64,000 bases of DNA from Tragulus kanchil (taxonomy: Eukaryota > Chordata > Mammalia > Artiodactyla > Tragulidae): contig JAIOJX010000032.1 in the NCBI GenBank assembly GCA_022376925.1, positions 103,904,794 through 103,968,793 on the forward strand, written 5' to 3'. Of the stretch, positions 22,751-34,961 are shown piece after piece. How positions within the stretch are numbered: position 1 is the stretch's first letter; each line of letters opens with the position of its first letter. Under the pieces are notes generated by a model. It saw only the letters and a list, made by a program, of their open reading frames with translations, was not told the origin of the DNA and did no database searches. Position numbers and translations under genes: made by a program.

Positions 22751-23146
22751 GGAGGGTCATCTTGAGGTGTACTGACGCTCGCACTGATAAGTGGTTATTC
22801 TAACTGCATTTTTACTTAGGTTGGGGATTTTTATAGGAAGGTCTTTCTTTGTCCTGGATGAAAAATGTTATAACCTGGACTTTCCTACTTTTTGTGCCAA
22901 CCACCAAGTCCCACTGCAGTGTGCCCACTCGTCAGGAGGAGCGTGGCCAGTCCTCTCTGTTTCCTGACTGCCAGGGACCCTCAGCCGCCCGGGGGAGTAG
23001 AGAGACAGGCTGGATGGAACAGAAGTAGAGCGGCGTGACCTTGTGGCCCTGCCCGAGCTGCCCGTGCTCTCGGAGGTGGAGGAACACCGAGAGCGCCACG
23101 GTCCCAGGGAACAGGCACAGCCGGGGCTTGCTCTGTACAAGGAGAC

Positions 23147-25285
23147 TCTGGGAGTATCCTGGTTGGTCGTTTGTTCATCAGTGTGCACGGGGCCTCCTGG
23201 GCTCCAGGCTCGGTGGGGCTGGGGAGGTGGATGAGAGCCAGCCGTCTCTCCAGGCAGACAGAATCACACAGGGAGTTTCTATATGATGTGACAGATGGCT
23301 GGAGAGGGTGCCACGGATGATCAGGGCCGGAGTGACAAGCTCTGCCGTTCTTTTGTTCTTGGGATTTTCGACTCCCTTCTCCCTTTCCTAAGCAACGGAG
23401 GCATCGCTTACTAGCAAGGAAGGTTGGGCAAATCAACAAGTACCCCTGCCTCGTCCAGTGCCTGTTCCCGGCCGGCTTGTGACCGCATGGAATTTCCGCG
23501 CCAGGAAGGGACATTGGAAGCCAGCAACCTCTGTCCTTGCTGGGATACAGCCAGGGACGGAATGCTCACTACCTAATAAGGTGGGCACTTCACAGACTGT
23601 TTCTCCAGAGCCCTGGGAGGTCCTTTTCAGGCAGGATCTAAAGAGAAATGTGAGGTCATAGAATATGTGTCCTGGGAAGCAGGGCTGGAGGTTTCAGGTC
23701 CAAAGTCCTATCCGTTTAGCAGTCTACCTAACAAGTCTTTTGTGGTTTCTTTGAGGGCCAGGGCTCGTGGTCTCACTGTGACATGTAGAAGGCTTCTTAC
23801 ACTCTTTTCCTCGGGGGTCTGCAAAGTGGGAAGTCCTCATTTATAGTGTGTGTCCTCTCCACGGCGGTGTGCGGCGCGACGTCCTCAGAAGCGCTTCTCT
23901 GGGGCTCTCACACTGAGTCCGTGTGGTTCGTCATGGTGTCGTCATCCTCCCCCGCCCCCGGCAGAGGACCCAGTCATCCCGTTGCCCCTTGGAGACTGGG
24001 TCTAGGGTTACACGTGCGGCGGGCGCTCTCTGGGTTCTGGGAAGAGCCCTCGAATAGGAGGGGGAACGTGGGTGCTGACTTTAATTCTGCTTCTTATTCA
24101 CTGGCTGGCAAGGCCCCTCCCAGCCCCTGTTTTCCATCTCAGCCCCCTCTGGTACCTTCCAGGCCTGGAAAGTGAAAAATCCCAGAGTTCCTGTCTGCCA
24201 GCTGCCCTGAGGTCTGGGAGTATCCTGGTTGGTCGTTTGTTCATCAGTGTGCACGGGGCCTCCTGGGCTCCAGGCTCGGTGGGGCTGGGGAGGTGGATGA
24301 GAGCCAGCCGTCTCTCCAGGCAGACAGAATCACACAGGGAGTTTCTATATGATGTGACAGATGGCTGGAGAGGGTGCCACGGATGATCAGGGCCGGAGTG
24401 ACAAGCTCTGCCGTTCTTTTGTTCTTGGGATTTTCGACTCCCTTCTCCCTTTCCTAAGCAACGGAGGCATCGCTTACTAGCAAGGAAGGTTGGGCAAATC
24501 AACAAGTACCCCTGCCTCGTCCAGTGCCTGTTCCCGGCCGGCTTGTGACCGCATGGAATTTCCGCGCCAGGAAGGGACATTGGAAGCCAGCAACCTCTGT
24601 CCTTGCTGGGATACAGCCAGGGACGGAATGCTCACTACCTAATAAGGTGGGCACTTCACAGACTGTTTCTCCAGAGCCCTGGGAGGTCCTTTTCAGGCAG
24701 GATCTAAAGAGAAATGTGAGGTCATAGAATATGTGTCCTGGGAAGCAGGGCTGGAGGTTTCAGGTCCAAAGTCCTATCCGTTTAGCAGTCTACCTAACAA
24801 GTCTTTTGTGGTTTCTTTGAGGGCCAGGGCTCGTGGTCTCACTGTGACATGTAGAAGGCTTCTTACACTCTTTTCCTCGGGGGTCTGCAAAGTGGGAAGT
24901 CCTCATTTATAGTGTGTGTCCTCTCCACGGCGGTGTGCGGCGCGACGTCCTCAGAAGCGCTTCTCTGGGGCTCTCACACTGAGTCCGTGTGGTTCGTCAT
25001 GGTGTCGTCATCCTCCCCCGCCCCCGGCAGAGGACCCAGTCATCCCGTTGCCCCTTGGAGACTGGGTCTAGGGTTACACGTGCGGCGGGCGCTCTCTGGG
25101 TTCTGGGAAGAGCCCTCGAATAGGAGGGGGAACGTGGGTGCTGACTTTAATTCTGCTTCTTATTCACTGGCTGGCAAGGCCCCTCCCAGCCCCTGTTTTC
25201 CATCTCAGCCCCCTCTGGTACCTTCCAGGCCTGGAAAGTGAAAAATCCCAGAGTTCCTGTCTGCCAGCTGCCCTGAGGTCTGGGA
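23147..25285 (+). repeat. Tandem direct duplication G (unit 1066 bp, no difference seen)
   Basis: Copy 1 is 23147-24212 and copy 2 is 24213-25278, followed by the shared heptamer TCTGGGA. The offset stays at 1066 throughout and I find no mismatch. The unit's left flank (GGAGAC then TCTGGGA) and right flank (TGAGG then TCTGGGA) share this 7-bp microhomology. This is the cleanest pair in the window and the best test case for artefact versus real duplication. Confidence 0.95.
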
Positions 25286-25609
25286 AAGCTTAGTCATGTT
25301 GATCCTGAGGAGCATCCACGGGAGACCTCTGCCCAGAAGTGACAGGCTGCCTGCAGCCACGGGAGGAGGGGGCACTCCAGGCCTCGGCCCTTGGGCACAC
25401 GACCCCAGGGGACTGCATGGAGGACCCCAGGGGACCTCACAAACCAGCAGACTTTGGTGTGGTCTTCCTCCCACTCCCCCACGCCCCTGAGCCAGGAGAG
25501 AACAACACAACCTGCAGACGGTGCAGGCAGGAGGGAGGGTCTCAGGACCTGCTCCCAGCTGCCTTCCATTGTCTGAATGGCAGTGACCGCGGCCCCCTCC
25601 CCGAGATCC

Positions 25610-25735
25610 TCTTTTTGAGAATAAACATATCAACAGGATTGATTACCCGATCGGTCCCCAGGCAGCCGGCTCTGGCCTGCATCTGGAGCCGATTTCTCTG
25701 CTGTCACACACCCATTGTCTGGGATTGTTCACTTC
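25610..25735. promoter_or_regulatory. Candidate conserved non-coding element
   Basis: AATAAACATATCAACAGGAT, TTGATTACCCGATCGGTCCC and CACCCATTGTCTGGGATTG (SOX-type CATTGT) in unique sequence after duplication G. Confidence 0.3.
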
Positions 25736-26214
25736 CACAAATCAGAGGTTGGCTTCACCGCCCTAACCCTACCGCGACCCCCAGATGCTTGTTTGTCGGT
25801 CGAATGAACACTTCCTGCTCAGTGAAGGGGAAAAAAAGAGCTCGAAGCACACGTGGGCAGCCCTCAGTCCCTTCTCTGTTCTGTTGCAGACAGGATGTTC
25901 CCAGCCCAGCCCCTCCCCGGCCTCGGGCCAGCCCTGGGCCTGCCTTTCCAGAGTGGAGGAGATGTTGCCAGGAAGCTAGACCAGCACTCCCTGCCAGAGG
26001 GGGTCACCCAGGCACTTCAGCTGCATAATGTCCCCAGGTGGGACCGGCGGGTCTTGAGCCTGGCAGCCCTGGCATGGGACTTGGTCGGGTCTGAATGCTG
26101 GGCTCAGGAGCCATGGTGAAAAGCTGGGGCGGCCTTAGGGGCCCAGGGAGGATTGTCTCTTGCCTTGCTTGGGGCGGGTGCTGAGAAGGAGTGAACGGAA
26201 AGGGTTTTCAGATT

Positions 26215-26310
26215 TTCTGTGAAATCCTGCCTATTCTTCAGGGCTCATCGCGAGCTTCACCGTCCTTGGGAAAGGAAGCCCCCTCTGACCACTTGCCCCT
26301 AACACTCCCT
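26215..26310. mobile_element. L2 fragment
   Basis: TTCTTCAGGGCTCATCGCGA and GGAAGCCCCCTCTGACCACT resemble the L2 segment usually read as a GCCTTCCCTGACC motif. Degraded. Confidence 0.45.
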
Positions 26311-27719
26311 ATCCTTTGAAATAGGACAAAGTTCAGAGCTGGTGTGGTGCGCTGGGAGTCCTTTTTCCTGTGGGCTGCCGCTTTGTTGCTCAAGAATGAG
26401 AGGGGTCAGTTGGCCAGTGAGAGCTGGGAAGAGGCAGGTGGGCTTAGGCTGAGACAGATGTGTGCCAGAGCCTCCACCAGCTGTGCAGAGGCCTGGCTGC
26501 TGTAGGTGGAAGGCCTCGGGAGAGTGGCTGTTGGTGCTGTCTTCTGGCTTTTTCATAGTGACGAGGCCTTGGCTCCTTCTCTATCTGCAGACCTGTGCCC
26601 TGGACGTGGGCATGGGGGTGCAGGGGGGGGCAGAGGGTTCGGGTGGTTGGACTGCTTTTCCTGAGTGCACTGACTTCTCGCTCCCTCCCAGGGCAACTGG
26701 GGTGATGGTGGGGGTGACTCGGCCGCCGTGTCTTGCCCTCGTGTCTGTGTGGCTCACGTACGTGCTCCTGATGGGGATCCTGTGGAGTAGCCTCAATCTG
26801 TAGCTCATGTTGGTACTGCCCTTAGAGTTTTCCAGGCCATTTGCTTCTCCTGTCCTCCATGAGCCCCACAGATTAGGTAGGGCCCTTGGTGTCCTTCACT
26901 AGGCCCACACATCCCCCAGGGGCCTGGGAATATGGTAGGGATGAGAGCCGACGTTGGCCTCCAGGCTCTCCACTCTACCTCGCTGCTTTCTGGCTTTTGT
27001 TTAGAAACCGCACGCTCCCAGCTCGGCCCTTCCCAGCCCTTCCCGTGGGTATTGCCAGCCTGAGCGGACCTTGGTCCTCACTCAGAGCTGGGGGTGGGTT
27101 TCTGCCTTGAGCCCAGGCTGCCCAGAGCCAGCTGTCCCTCTGCTGCCCCCTTCTGGGGTGGCCTTGTTCTCTCCCCGTGTCGGTCCCCTTCGTGCTTTCC
27201 CAGGAGAGACTCTGTTTTCACGGGAGCAGGGGGAGAAGTCTGTGGGTGTCGGTGAGATGGAGACCCTAGCGTGTGTGACGTGGAAGACCTGAAGCTGCCT
27301 GAGGCCCTGGAGAGACAAGGCTGGGGACCTGGCTCCTGCCAGCTGCCATCAGCCCTCGGGGCAGAGGCTCAGACTGGCAGGGCCCAGGCAGGCAGGCTCA
27401 CCCTGCCCTGTCAAGTGGAGTCTTCCAGATTGTAGGCATTTCAGGTGTGTGACAGACCAGCCGGGAACAATGCCATCATGGGGGGAGTGCTGCTCCTCCC
27501 AGGAGTGGAAGAGGCAGGACCTGCCCCCCACCCCGGCCTTCCTGTCGAACTCCATCCAGGATGCTGCTGCCCCAGCCCCGCTTTTCCACTTAGCTCTGTT
27601 CTCCCCGAGGTCTGGACTCTTGTACTCTGTAGATTGCATCAGGGAACCACTTTTCCCCAATTAAAACAGCCAGGGCGGGGTGGGAGGAAATGGACTGGGG
27701 TGTACTGGGACTGTTTTAG

Positions 27720-27960
27720 CTAATGGAGGGAGTGCTTTTTAAAAGGCAGGTAGAAAACTTTTCTTTCTCTTTGTGGATTAATTAAAGACCCTTCTTCAAA
27801 TGAACCCCTGAAAGGTGAGTCAGTGGGTTCTGTTTTCCTCCAGATACCCAACTCTGTGCAAACTAACCCCCCTCCACCCTGAAAAACCTGCATACCTCCG
27901 TGTCTTTAGAAGTTTCCGTGAAAGGTGACCAAGTGTTTTTTAAAAGAGCTCCCCCTCTGC
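27720..27960. promoter_or_regulatory. Candidate conserved non-coding element (copy at 28825-29064)
   Basis: TTTAGCTAATGGAGGGAGTG, TGGATTAATTAAAGACCCTT and AGGTGAGTCAGTGGG (AP-1-like TGAGTCA) in non-repetitive sequence. Identical in both H copies. Confidence 0.3.
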
Positions 27961-28065
27961 GATAAATGCCAGGTAGTGACTGAGCCTGTAGCCCCCTGGG
28001 GAGTGAGAAGAAAGCAAGGGCTGAGGAGAGAGGGGCGGCACCTCCGGAGGGCCCTGCCGCCTGCT

Positions 28066-28083
28066 CAGCAGCAGCAGCAGCAG
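28066..28083 (+). repeat. (CAG)6 trinucleotide run (second copy near 29172-29189)
   Basis: Six CAG units in GC-rich sequence, with the same number in duplication H copy 2, which has two extra bases (AG) just before it. No reading frame around it looks like a known polyglutamine protein. Confidence 0.85.
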
Positions 28084-29781
28084 GCACAGAGCCGGGCATC
28101 TCGGCAGAGCCGGGCAGATGGCGGTCACCTGCTCAGGACGCGCTCCCTGGTGCTGGGGCCCTTGGAGTTGCTGGGATAATAACAGACAGCTGCCAGCTCC
28201 GAGTGGAGGTCTGCGGGCATTCAAAGGCTTGGAAGTGTGCTGGGAGAAGCTGGCTTGCTCAGGGCCTCCCCTCCCGCCTCTGCTTGCCTTTTGTTTTGAG
28301 ATTTGTGACCCCCTCCCTCCCACAACAACATCCGAGCCACAAGAGCGGTTTAATAGAGGACAGTTCTGTTTTGGAAACTGCAAGAAAGCGCCTTGTCGAG
28401 TGTGACCTGGCCTCTCCTTTGTCCGGCCTCCCCCGCTTTGTGTGAGCCTGCAATGGTTTTTGTTCCAAGGGGCAAAGGAGTTGGACATGGATTTGGTGTG
28501 TTCCTGGGGTTTTCTTTCTTTTTCCTTTCTTGGCAGCCGGTAAAGCTTTGGGTTATTTCTGAGCACAGGGCATTTGGGGAGCTGGGGATTCTCAGGACCA
28601 CTCCAGGGTCTTTGAGTTACTGTGTGGTATCAGGAACAGGGAGCGACAGAGAAGGCAACTCTCTGACCACCTCGCTGCAGCCCCGCTTTTCCACTTAGCT
28701 CTGTTCTCCCGAGGTCTGGACTCTTGTACTCTGTAGATTGCATCAGGGAACCACTTTTCCCCAATTAAAACAGCCAGGGCGGGGTGGGAGGAAATGGACT
28801 GGGGTGTACTGGGACTGTTTTAGCTAATGGAGGGAGTGCTTTTTAAAAGGCAGGTAGAAAACTTTTCTTTCTCTTTGTGGATTAATTAAAGACCCTTCTT
28901 CAAATGAACCCCTGAAAGGTGAGTCAGTGGGTTCTGTTTTCCTCCAGATACCCAACTCTGTGCAAACTAACCCCCCTCCACCCTGAAAAACCTGCATACC
29001 TCCGTGTCTTTAGAAGTTTCCGTGAAAGGTGACCAAGTGTTTTTTAAAAGAGCTCCCCCTCTGCGATAAATGCCAGGTAGTGACTGAGCCTGTAGCCCCC
29101 TGGGGAGTGAGAAGAAAGCCAGGGCTGAGGAGAGAGGGGCGGCACCTCCGGAGGTCCCTGCCGCCTGCTAGCAGCAGCAGCAGCAGCAGGCACAGAGCCG
29201 GGCATCTCGGCAGAGCCGGGCAGATGGCGGTCACCTGCTCAGGACGCGCTCCCTGGTGCTGGGGCCCTTGGAGTTGCTGGGATAATAACAGACAGCTGCC
29301 AGCTCCGAGTGGAGGTCTGCGGGCATTCAAAGGCTTGGAAGTGTGCTGGGAGAAGCTGGCTTGCTCAGGGCCTCCCCTCCCGCCTCTGCTTGCCTTTTGT
29401 TTTGAGATTTGTGACCCCCTCCCTCCCACAACAACATCCGAGCCACAAGAGCGGTTTAATAGAGGACAGTTCTGTTTTGGAAACTGCAAGAAAGCGCCTT
29501 GTCGAGTGTGACCTGGCCTCTCCTTTGTCCGGCCTCCCCCGCTTTGTGTGAGCCTGCAATGGTTTTTGTTCCAAGGGGCAAAGGAGTTGGACATGGATTT
29601 GGTGTGTTCCTGGGGTTTTCTTTCTTTTTCCTTTCTTGGCAGCCGGTAAAGCTTTGGGTTATTTCTGAGCACAGGGCATTTGGGGAGCTGGGGATTCTCA
29701 GGACCACTCCAGGGTCTTTGAGTTACTGTGTGGTATCAGGAACAGGGAGCGACAGAGAAGGCAACTCTCTGACCACCTCGC

Positions 29782-30508
29782 GTTTTCGCAGCCCATTGTG
29801 TATGTGTGGCAGGGACCGAGAATTTCTCACCGTGTGATGGGCCTCAGATCCTAGCAGGAATGTTTCCCAAGGTATCAGCGAAGCTCAAGGCTGAGAACCA
29901 GCTTCATTTCCCATCTCCGTGCAGAGAAAGGATGCTGGTGCTTCCCAGGTTGTCTGGTCATGACTCCGTGGTGGAGTCTTGGAGGCCAGTGCTGGCTGTT
30001 TCTGGCCTGTTACAGCAGCATCCACTCTCGGTAGGCTGCCTGCAGAAATGTGTCTTACCTGGGGGCGTCTCTGTTTGACGGGGTCTGGTAGGAATTGTGT
30101 AGTCTCCCTCCAGACAGAATGCACGCCTCACTCCTTCAGTCCAAGCCCGGGAGGGAGGCGGGTTTGCCAAGCAAACTAGTGGTGTCAATAGGATGAGGAA
30201 CTCTGCTTGGTGATCTTACGCTGCTGGGAGTCGCGTGTTCCGTTCGCGTGTGTGCACTGTGTGTGCCTCACACGGTCCATCAGAAGGGAGGTATAACTGT
30301 GTTACAGGGGTAATCAGGTTGGCTTTTCATCTCTCTTTTTTTGGGGAGGGGGGTGCTTTTCATCTCTTACCCCTAATTACTCCACATCAGCAGGGTTTTT
30401 CTCACACAGCCATCAGCAGAGATTGCCTTTTCCTTAGGTGTACTTTTTAAAAAATTTTTTGGCTGTGCCGTGCAGTTTGTGGGATCTTAGTTCCCCAACC
30501 AAGGATTG
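29782..30508. other. Unique sequence between duplications H and I
   Basis: Non-repetitive until the CHR SINE at 30444; the first 600 bp have no feature I can support. Confidence 0.55.
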
Positions 30509-30569
30509 AACCTGGGCCCCGTGAATGAAAGCGTGGAGTTCAAACCACTGGACTGCCAGTGATTTTCCC
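30444..30569 (-). mobile_element. CHR-1-like tRNA SINE
   Basis: TTTTTTGGCTGTGCCGTGCA, GTGGGATCTTAGTTCCCCAA, CCAAGGATTGAACCTGGGCC and CAAACCACTGGACTGCCAGT show an antisense CHR-1 element. The piece at 31612-31670 is the truncated copy produced by duplication I. Confidence 0.85.
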
Positions 30570-32719
30570 TTTCTTTGGTATTCTTCACGTTCAGAGCAGA
30601 CCTAGCCATGAGTTGCTGCTCTCCTGATCGGTGGCCTATCATTGCTCTTCTGTTATTTGAATAATTGATTAGCAGCTCTGGAGAGGAAGGAGAAGTGCTT
30701 TAGAATATTGCTTGGTTTAGTCTATAAATTCTAGGGATTCAAAGGTAAATGAAGGTAGGGTCTCTGACCTCAAGGAGCCCATCACTGAGTAAAGGCAGGC
30801 CACACTGAACACAGTACAGGGGTGTGGGTCCCGGGCAGGGTCCAGGCCAGGCTGCATCAGGCATGGAGGACAGGGAAGATGGATTGGTTCTGTATGGCCA
30901 GGGAGATATGGGTGGGTATAAAAATTGGCCAAGGAGGTGAGAGGACTTAGGAGTGGAGAAGCGGGTGTTTGCTTAGCAGCCAGGGCAGGTGGAGAAGGCA
31001 TTATTCTCAAAGGAGGCAGTGTGCCTTCAGAGTCTAGGGCCAGGAGAGCGGGAGGAGAGGGATGTGATGGAGGCATAGGGTGCCCTGAGGTAGCAGGGCC
31101 AGCATGGTCTCTGGAAGCCTGGGTTTCTTTCATCCTGGGGCCGTGGGGACAGGGAGTGGCTGGAATCCTGTCTGAGCGTTCATTGTTTCACTGTTAGAAT
31201 CCTGAGGTTGAGTGTCCAGGTCAGTACCCGTGGTGGCCCCAGGGGAAGAGCCTGCAGGTGTCGGGTAGCCACCAGCTCTGCCGACCACCAGTGTGTGACC
31301 CTCTGTACGCTAAGCCTCAGTCTCCCACACTGTGAAATGGCTCTTGTAAAGTATTTACATCTTGGGGTTAGTGTGAGAAGTGATCATGATGACTGCTCGG
31401 CACGTGGAAGCACCCAGTAAGCAATATGCTGTGATTATCATCTGTGTAATGATACTACCAGTCACCGTTGCTGAGAGCTGTCAGGGGCTGGCCTCCCTCT
31501 GCCCTGCCAGCATCTGTCCCATTCATCCCAGGGATCGCCTGGATTCTGGGTGAACATGGTCGATGAGGCCTCCCTGTGGCCACGGTGCTTTCCTCGCCAC
31601 AGCCTGGTTTCAACCTGGGCCCGTGAATGAAAGCGTGGAGTTCAAACCACTGGACTGCCAGTGATTTTCCCTTTCTTTGGTATTCTTCACGTTCAGAGCA
31701 GACCTAGCCATGAGTTGCTGCTCTCCTGATCGGTGGCCTATCATTGCTCTTCTGTTATTTGAATAATTGATTAGCAGCTCTGGAGAGGAAGGAGAAGTGC
31801 TTTAGAATATTGCTTGGTTTAGTCTATAAATTCTAGGGATTCAAAGGTAAATGAAGGTAGGGTCTCTGACCTCAAGGAGCCCATCACTGAGTAAAGGCAG
31901 GCCACACTGAACACAGTACAGGGGTGTGGGTCCCGGGCAGGGTCCAGGCCAGGCTGCATCAGGCATGGAGGACAGGGAAGATGGATTGGTTCTGTATGGC
32001 CAGGGAGATATGGGTGGGTATAAAAATTGGCCAAGGAGGTGAGAGGACTTAGGAGTGGAGAAGCGGGTGTTTGCTTAGCAGCCAGGGCAGGTGGAGAAGG
32101 CATTATTCTCAAAGGAGGCAGTGTGCCTTCAGAGTCTAGGGCCAGGAGAGCGGGAGGAGAGGGATGTGATGGAGGCATAGGGTGCCCTGAGGTAGCAGGG
32201 CCAGCATGGTCTCTGGAAGCCTGGGTTTCTTTCATCCTGGGGCCGTGGGGACAGGGAGTGGCTGGAATCCTGTCTGAGCGTTCATTGTTTCACTGTTAGA
32301 ATCCTGAGGTTGAGTGTCCAGGTCAGTACCCGTGGTGGCCCCAGGGGAAGAGCCTGCAGGTGTCGGGTAGCCACCAGCTCTGCCGACCACCAGTGTGTGA
32401 CCCTCTGTACGCTAAGCCTCAGTCTCCCACACTGTGAAATGGCTCTTGTAAAGTATTTACATCTTGGGGTTAGTGTGAGAAGTGATCATGATGACTGCTC
32501 GGCACGTGGAAGCACCCAGTAAGCAATATGCTGTGATTATCATCTGTGTAATGATACTACCAGTCACCGTTGCTGAGAGCTGTCAGGGGCTGGCCTCCCT
32601 CTGCCCTGCCAGCATCTGTCCCATTCATCCCAGGGATCGCCTGGATTCTGGGTGAACATGGTCGATGAGGCCTCCCTGTGGCCACGGTGCTTTCCCTCGC
32701 TTACACAGCCTGGTTTCAA
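30509..32719 (+). repeat. Tandem direct duplication I (unit 1103 bp)
   Basis: Copy 1 is 30509-31611 and copy 2 is 31612-32719. The left boundary lies inside a CHR SINE, so copy 2 begins with a truncated piece of that SINE (31612-31670). One C is missing at the start of copy 2 (GGGCCCG versus GGGCCCCG). Copy 1 loses bases at its right end (TTTCCTCGCCACAG for TTTCCCTCGCTTACACAG). A MIR is duplicated with the unit. Confidence 0.95.
31275..31450 (+). mobile_element. MIR (duplicated in I at 32377-32552)
   Basis: TAAGCCTCAGTCTCCCACAC, TGTGAAATGGCTCTTGTAAA and GAAGCACCCAGTAAGCAATA follow the sense MIR order, including the tail. Confidence 0.6.
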
Positions 32720-34278
32720 ATAACTCGATGTTTGCTGATAATGAGCCTGGTGTCCTGGCCTGAAACTCTATGCCTGTTTGGACCTGTAGCTCTCCCCGGT
32801 CCTGCAGTGGACGCGCTGTGTGACACGTGGCCGACACCAGGCTCGTGCTGACTTACCACGCCCAGGTGGGCTTTATCCTCTTCCTCCCGTGCTTCCCCTC
32901 AGCCCTGCCTCCTTGGGAAGGCTCCTTGGGTTCTGTGCAGGCGAGACTGGGTCCTGTCCTGGGAGGCTTCCCATCCAGGAGGAGGAATAAGAAAGGAACC
33001 CAGGAACCTCCAGCCTGGATAGAAGGGTGCCAGGGTTGGGGATTGGGTGGGAGTGGGGAGCTCATTCAAGTAGAGGGGAGTCTGGGAAGGGCTTCTGAGG
33101 AACGTGGCATTTCCGTGGAGCCCTGAAGGTTGGGGAGTTTGCATACATGAGGAAGATGGAAGGGTCACTTGGGGGAAGATAAGATGTAAAGAGATAGAAG
33201 AGAGGAAACAGCTAACAGGCAAGAGTGACTGGACTTGGGGCAAAACTGGGAGAGAAGGGACTTCCCAGGAGTCTGCCCTTCCAGTGCAGGAGGCGTGGGT
33301 TTAATCCTTGGTTGGGGAACTGAGATCCTGCATGTTTGCATGGTGTAGGTAAACAAAAAAAAAAAAAGAAGGATAAAGCTGGGAGAGAAAAATCTGCGAG
33401 ATGGAAAACCACATGATAATGAGTCTGTTTGAACCCTAAGACCAAGAGAGAGTTTCCTTCTGGCTATGGTGCATCTTTTATAAAACCACCTAGACTTGAA
33501 TTTTCTTGCTCCTTCTCTGTGGCTCCCGACCGCCCAGCCTGCAAAGGAAGCCAGTGGCTTCCAGCGTGGAGCTTTTTTCTGTGTTTACGAACATTCCATG
33601 GGCATGTGACTACTCAGCAAAGTAAACTCTGCTCTCCTAACTGGATCTAATTTGCCGTTCCTTGGCCATGACATCTGATAATAGGAAATTTACTATTTAT
33701 TGATGCCTATCGTGTGTTGCCTGCCATGTTAAGCAGGTGCTGTGACCCCATCGACTAGGGAAGGGAGGCATTTGGGGGACTGGTGACATTGGGAAAGGCA
33801 GGGCTTGGGTCTGTGCTGGGTAATTAACTTGATTCCTCATGAAGACCCTGGGGAGTAAGGTAGCAGCTTCCTTCTTACCCGGTTAACAGCCTGAAGTCTC
33901 TCAGCGTGCAGATGTAATCAGACCTGGGATTTGTTACTTGTAACTGTGCTCCCTGGGCCACACCTCCCGCTGGGTGCGTTCGGCCCTGTTCTCTACCCAG
34001 ACTTTCTCCTGGCTCTGGTGCATGTGCTGGCCTGAGAGAGCTCCATGGCGTGTGGCACTGGGTCCTGGGCATCCTCCGCCTACACGGTGGTGGCGGTATG
34101 GGTTTTTCTGTGTCACCTTCTCTGCAGCTGCTATGGTGGACCAAGTCTCATCTCAGCAGAAGACAACTCTGCCTTCAGTCCTGGCCCAGGGCTTGTTGCC
34201 ATGCGTGAAGACCAGTCTGTTCTTTGAGAGCCTCCTGGAAGCTCGGCCTTCAGCCTTGCACCAACAGTACTCCGTGTT
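32720..34278. other. Unique sequence between duplications I and J
   Basis: One CHR-1 SINE with intact target-site duplication; otherwise non-coding unique DNA. AT-rich 33640-33720 without a recognised element. Confidence 0.55.
33257..33370 (+). mobile_element. CHR-1-like SINE with perfect target-site duplication
   Basis: GGGACTTCCCAGGAGTCTGC opens the tRNA-like head, followed by TTGGTTGGGGAACTGAGATC and an A run ending at 33370. A perfect 11-bp direct repeat, CTGGGAGAGAA, lies at 33246-33256 and 33379-33389. This is a single-copy, unduplicated insertion. Confidence 0.9.
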
Positions 34279-34739
34279 CGCAGGAAAGCCTGGCGTCTCG
34301 CTCCAGCAGTGCCCCCAAACTGCTCTCCTGCCTCTGCCTGTGGCTGCCCGCTTGCCGCCTGACCCTTGTTCACATGGCTTTTGCACACACTGACTTTCCT
34401 CGTGGAAGGACCTGGCTTTCTGGAGCACCCCCAGCAGCCCTTGCCCACCCCTACTTTGTAAGCCCTCATTTGCTCCTGTTGCTCTGAAAGGCTCTTCAGC
34501 ACCCCTGTGTGAGAGTAGCCCTGGACCACCTGTCTGATGCCTGGTGGGAGTGTGTTTCCTGGTCTTCAGGGGAGACCCACACTAGGGCTCTTCCACACAG
34601 GGAATCGAGGCGCTGCTGCTGGTTTCCGGAAGGCAGGCAGGTGGTGCCTGGTTCCAGGCCCCTGGAGTCACATGGAGTCATGGTTCCTGGCTCCCACCTC
34701 CACACGGCAGGCAGTTTCGCTGCGTGTTCTCACCAGAAA

Positions 34740-34950
34740 CCCCGAGTTCCTGCCCACGTCCCACGCTTTCTGTCTCCTGGCTCCCATATACCCAACCACG
34801 CCCTCCCTGAGCTGTATTCAGATCTCAGCCCTGCCTGGGAATCCTTCCAGGCTCAGGGCAGCTGCCCCCACCTCCAGGCTTCCCCCTGCCCAGAATGCCA
34901 TCCTTTTTCTCCTTTTCTCTTGTTCTCATCGTCATTCACTGAGTAGACAT
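34740..34950. mobile_element. L2 fragment (duplicated in J at 35823-36033)
   Basis: CTCCAGGCTTCCCCCTGCCC and AGAATGCCATCCTTTTTCTC resemble L2. The second copy comes from duplication J. Confidence 0.45.
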
Positions 34951-34961
34951 CTTGAAGGCAG

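Larger units (their letters stand above)
21070..23146. other. Unique sequence between duplications F and G
   Basis: A MIR, a poly-A and TC tract, and an L1 fragment with a SINE in it. From 22751 to 23146 the sequence is GC-rich with many CpGs (23030-23110) but no supported exon. Confidence 0.6.
25286..27572. other. Unique sequence between duplications G and H
   Basis: Holds a candidate non-coding element, a weak exon-like segment (25890-26037) and an L2 relic. The rest, 26320-27570, is GC-rich unique DNA with nothing recognisable. Confidence 0.55.
27573..29781 (+). repeat. Tandem direct duplication H (unit 1105 bp)
   Basis: Copy 1 is 27573-28674 and copy 2 is 28678-29781. Copy 2 lacks one C about 30 bp from its start. 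Inside the unit a (CAG)6 run is preceded by CTGCT in copy 1 and CTGCTAG in copy 2, with two nearby substitutions. The copies separate after ACCACCTCGC. Confidence 0.95.

Noticed and set aside
24098..24580. Minus-strand open frames of 160-177 codons in duplication G
   Set aside because: Two different frames appear only because the tandem copy changes what follows. No domain, and the sequence has the composition of GC-rich non-coding DNA.
27940..29672. 208- and 220-codon minus-strand frames with a leucine run opposite the CAG repeat
   Set aside because: The leucine run is just the complement of CAG repeats. The frame changes between the two H copies at that point, and nothing looks like a known protein.
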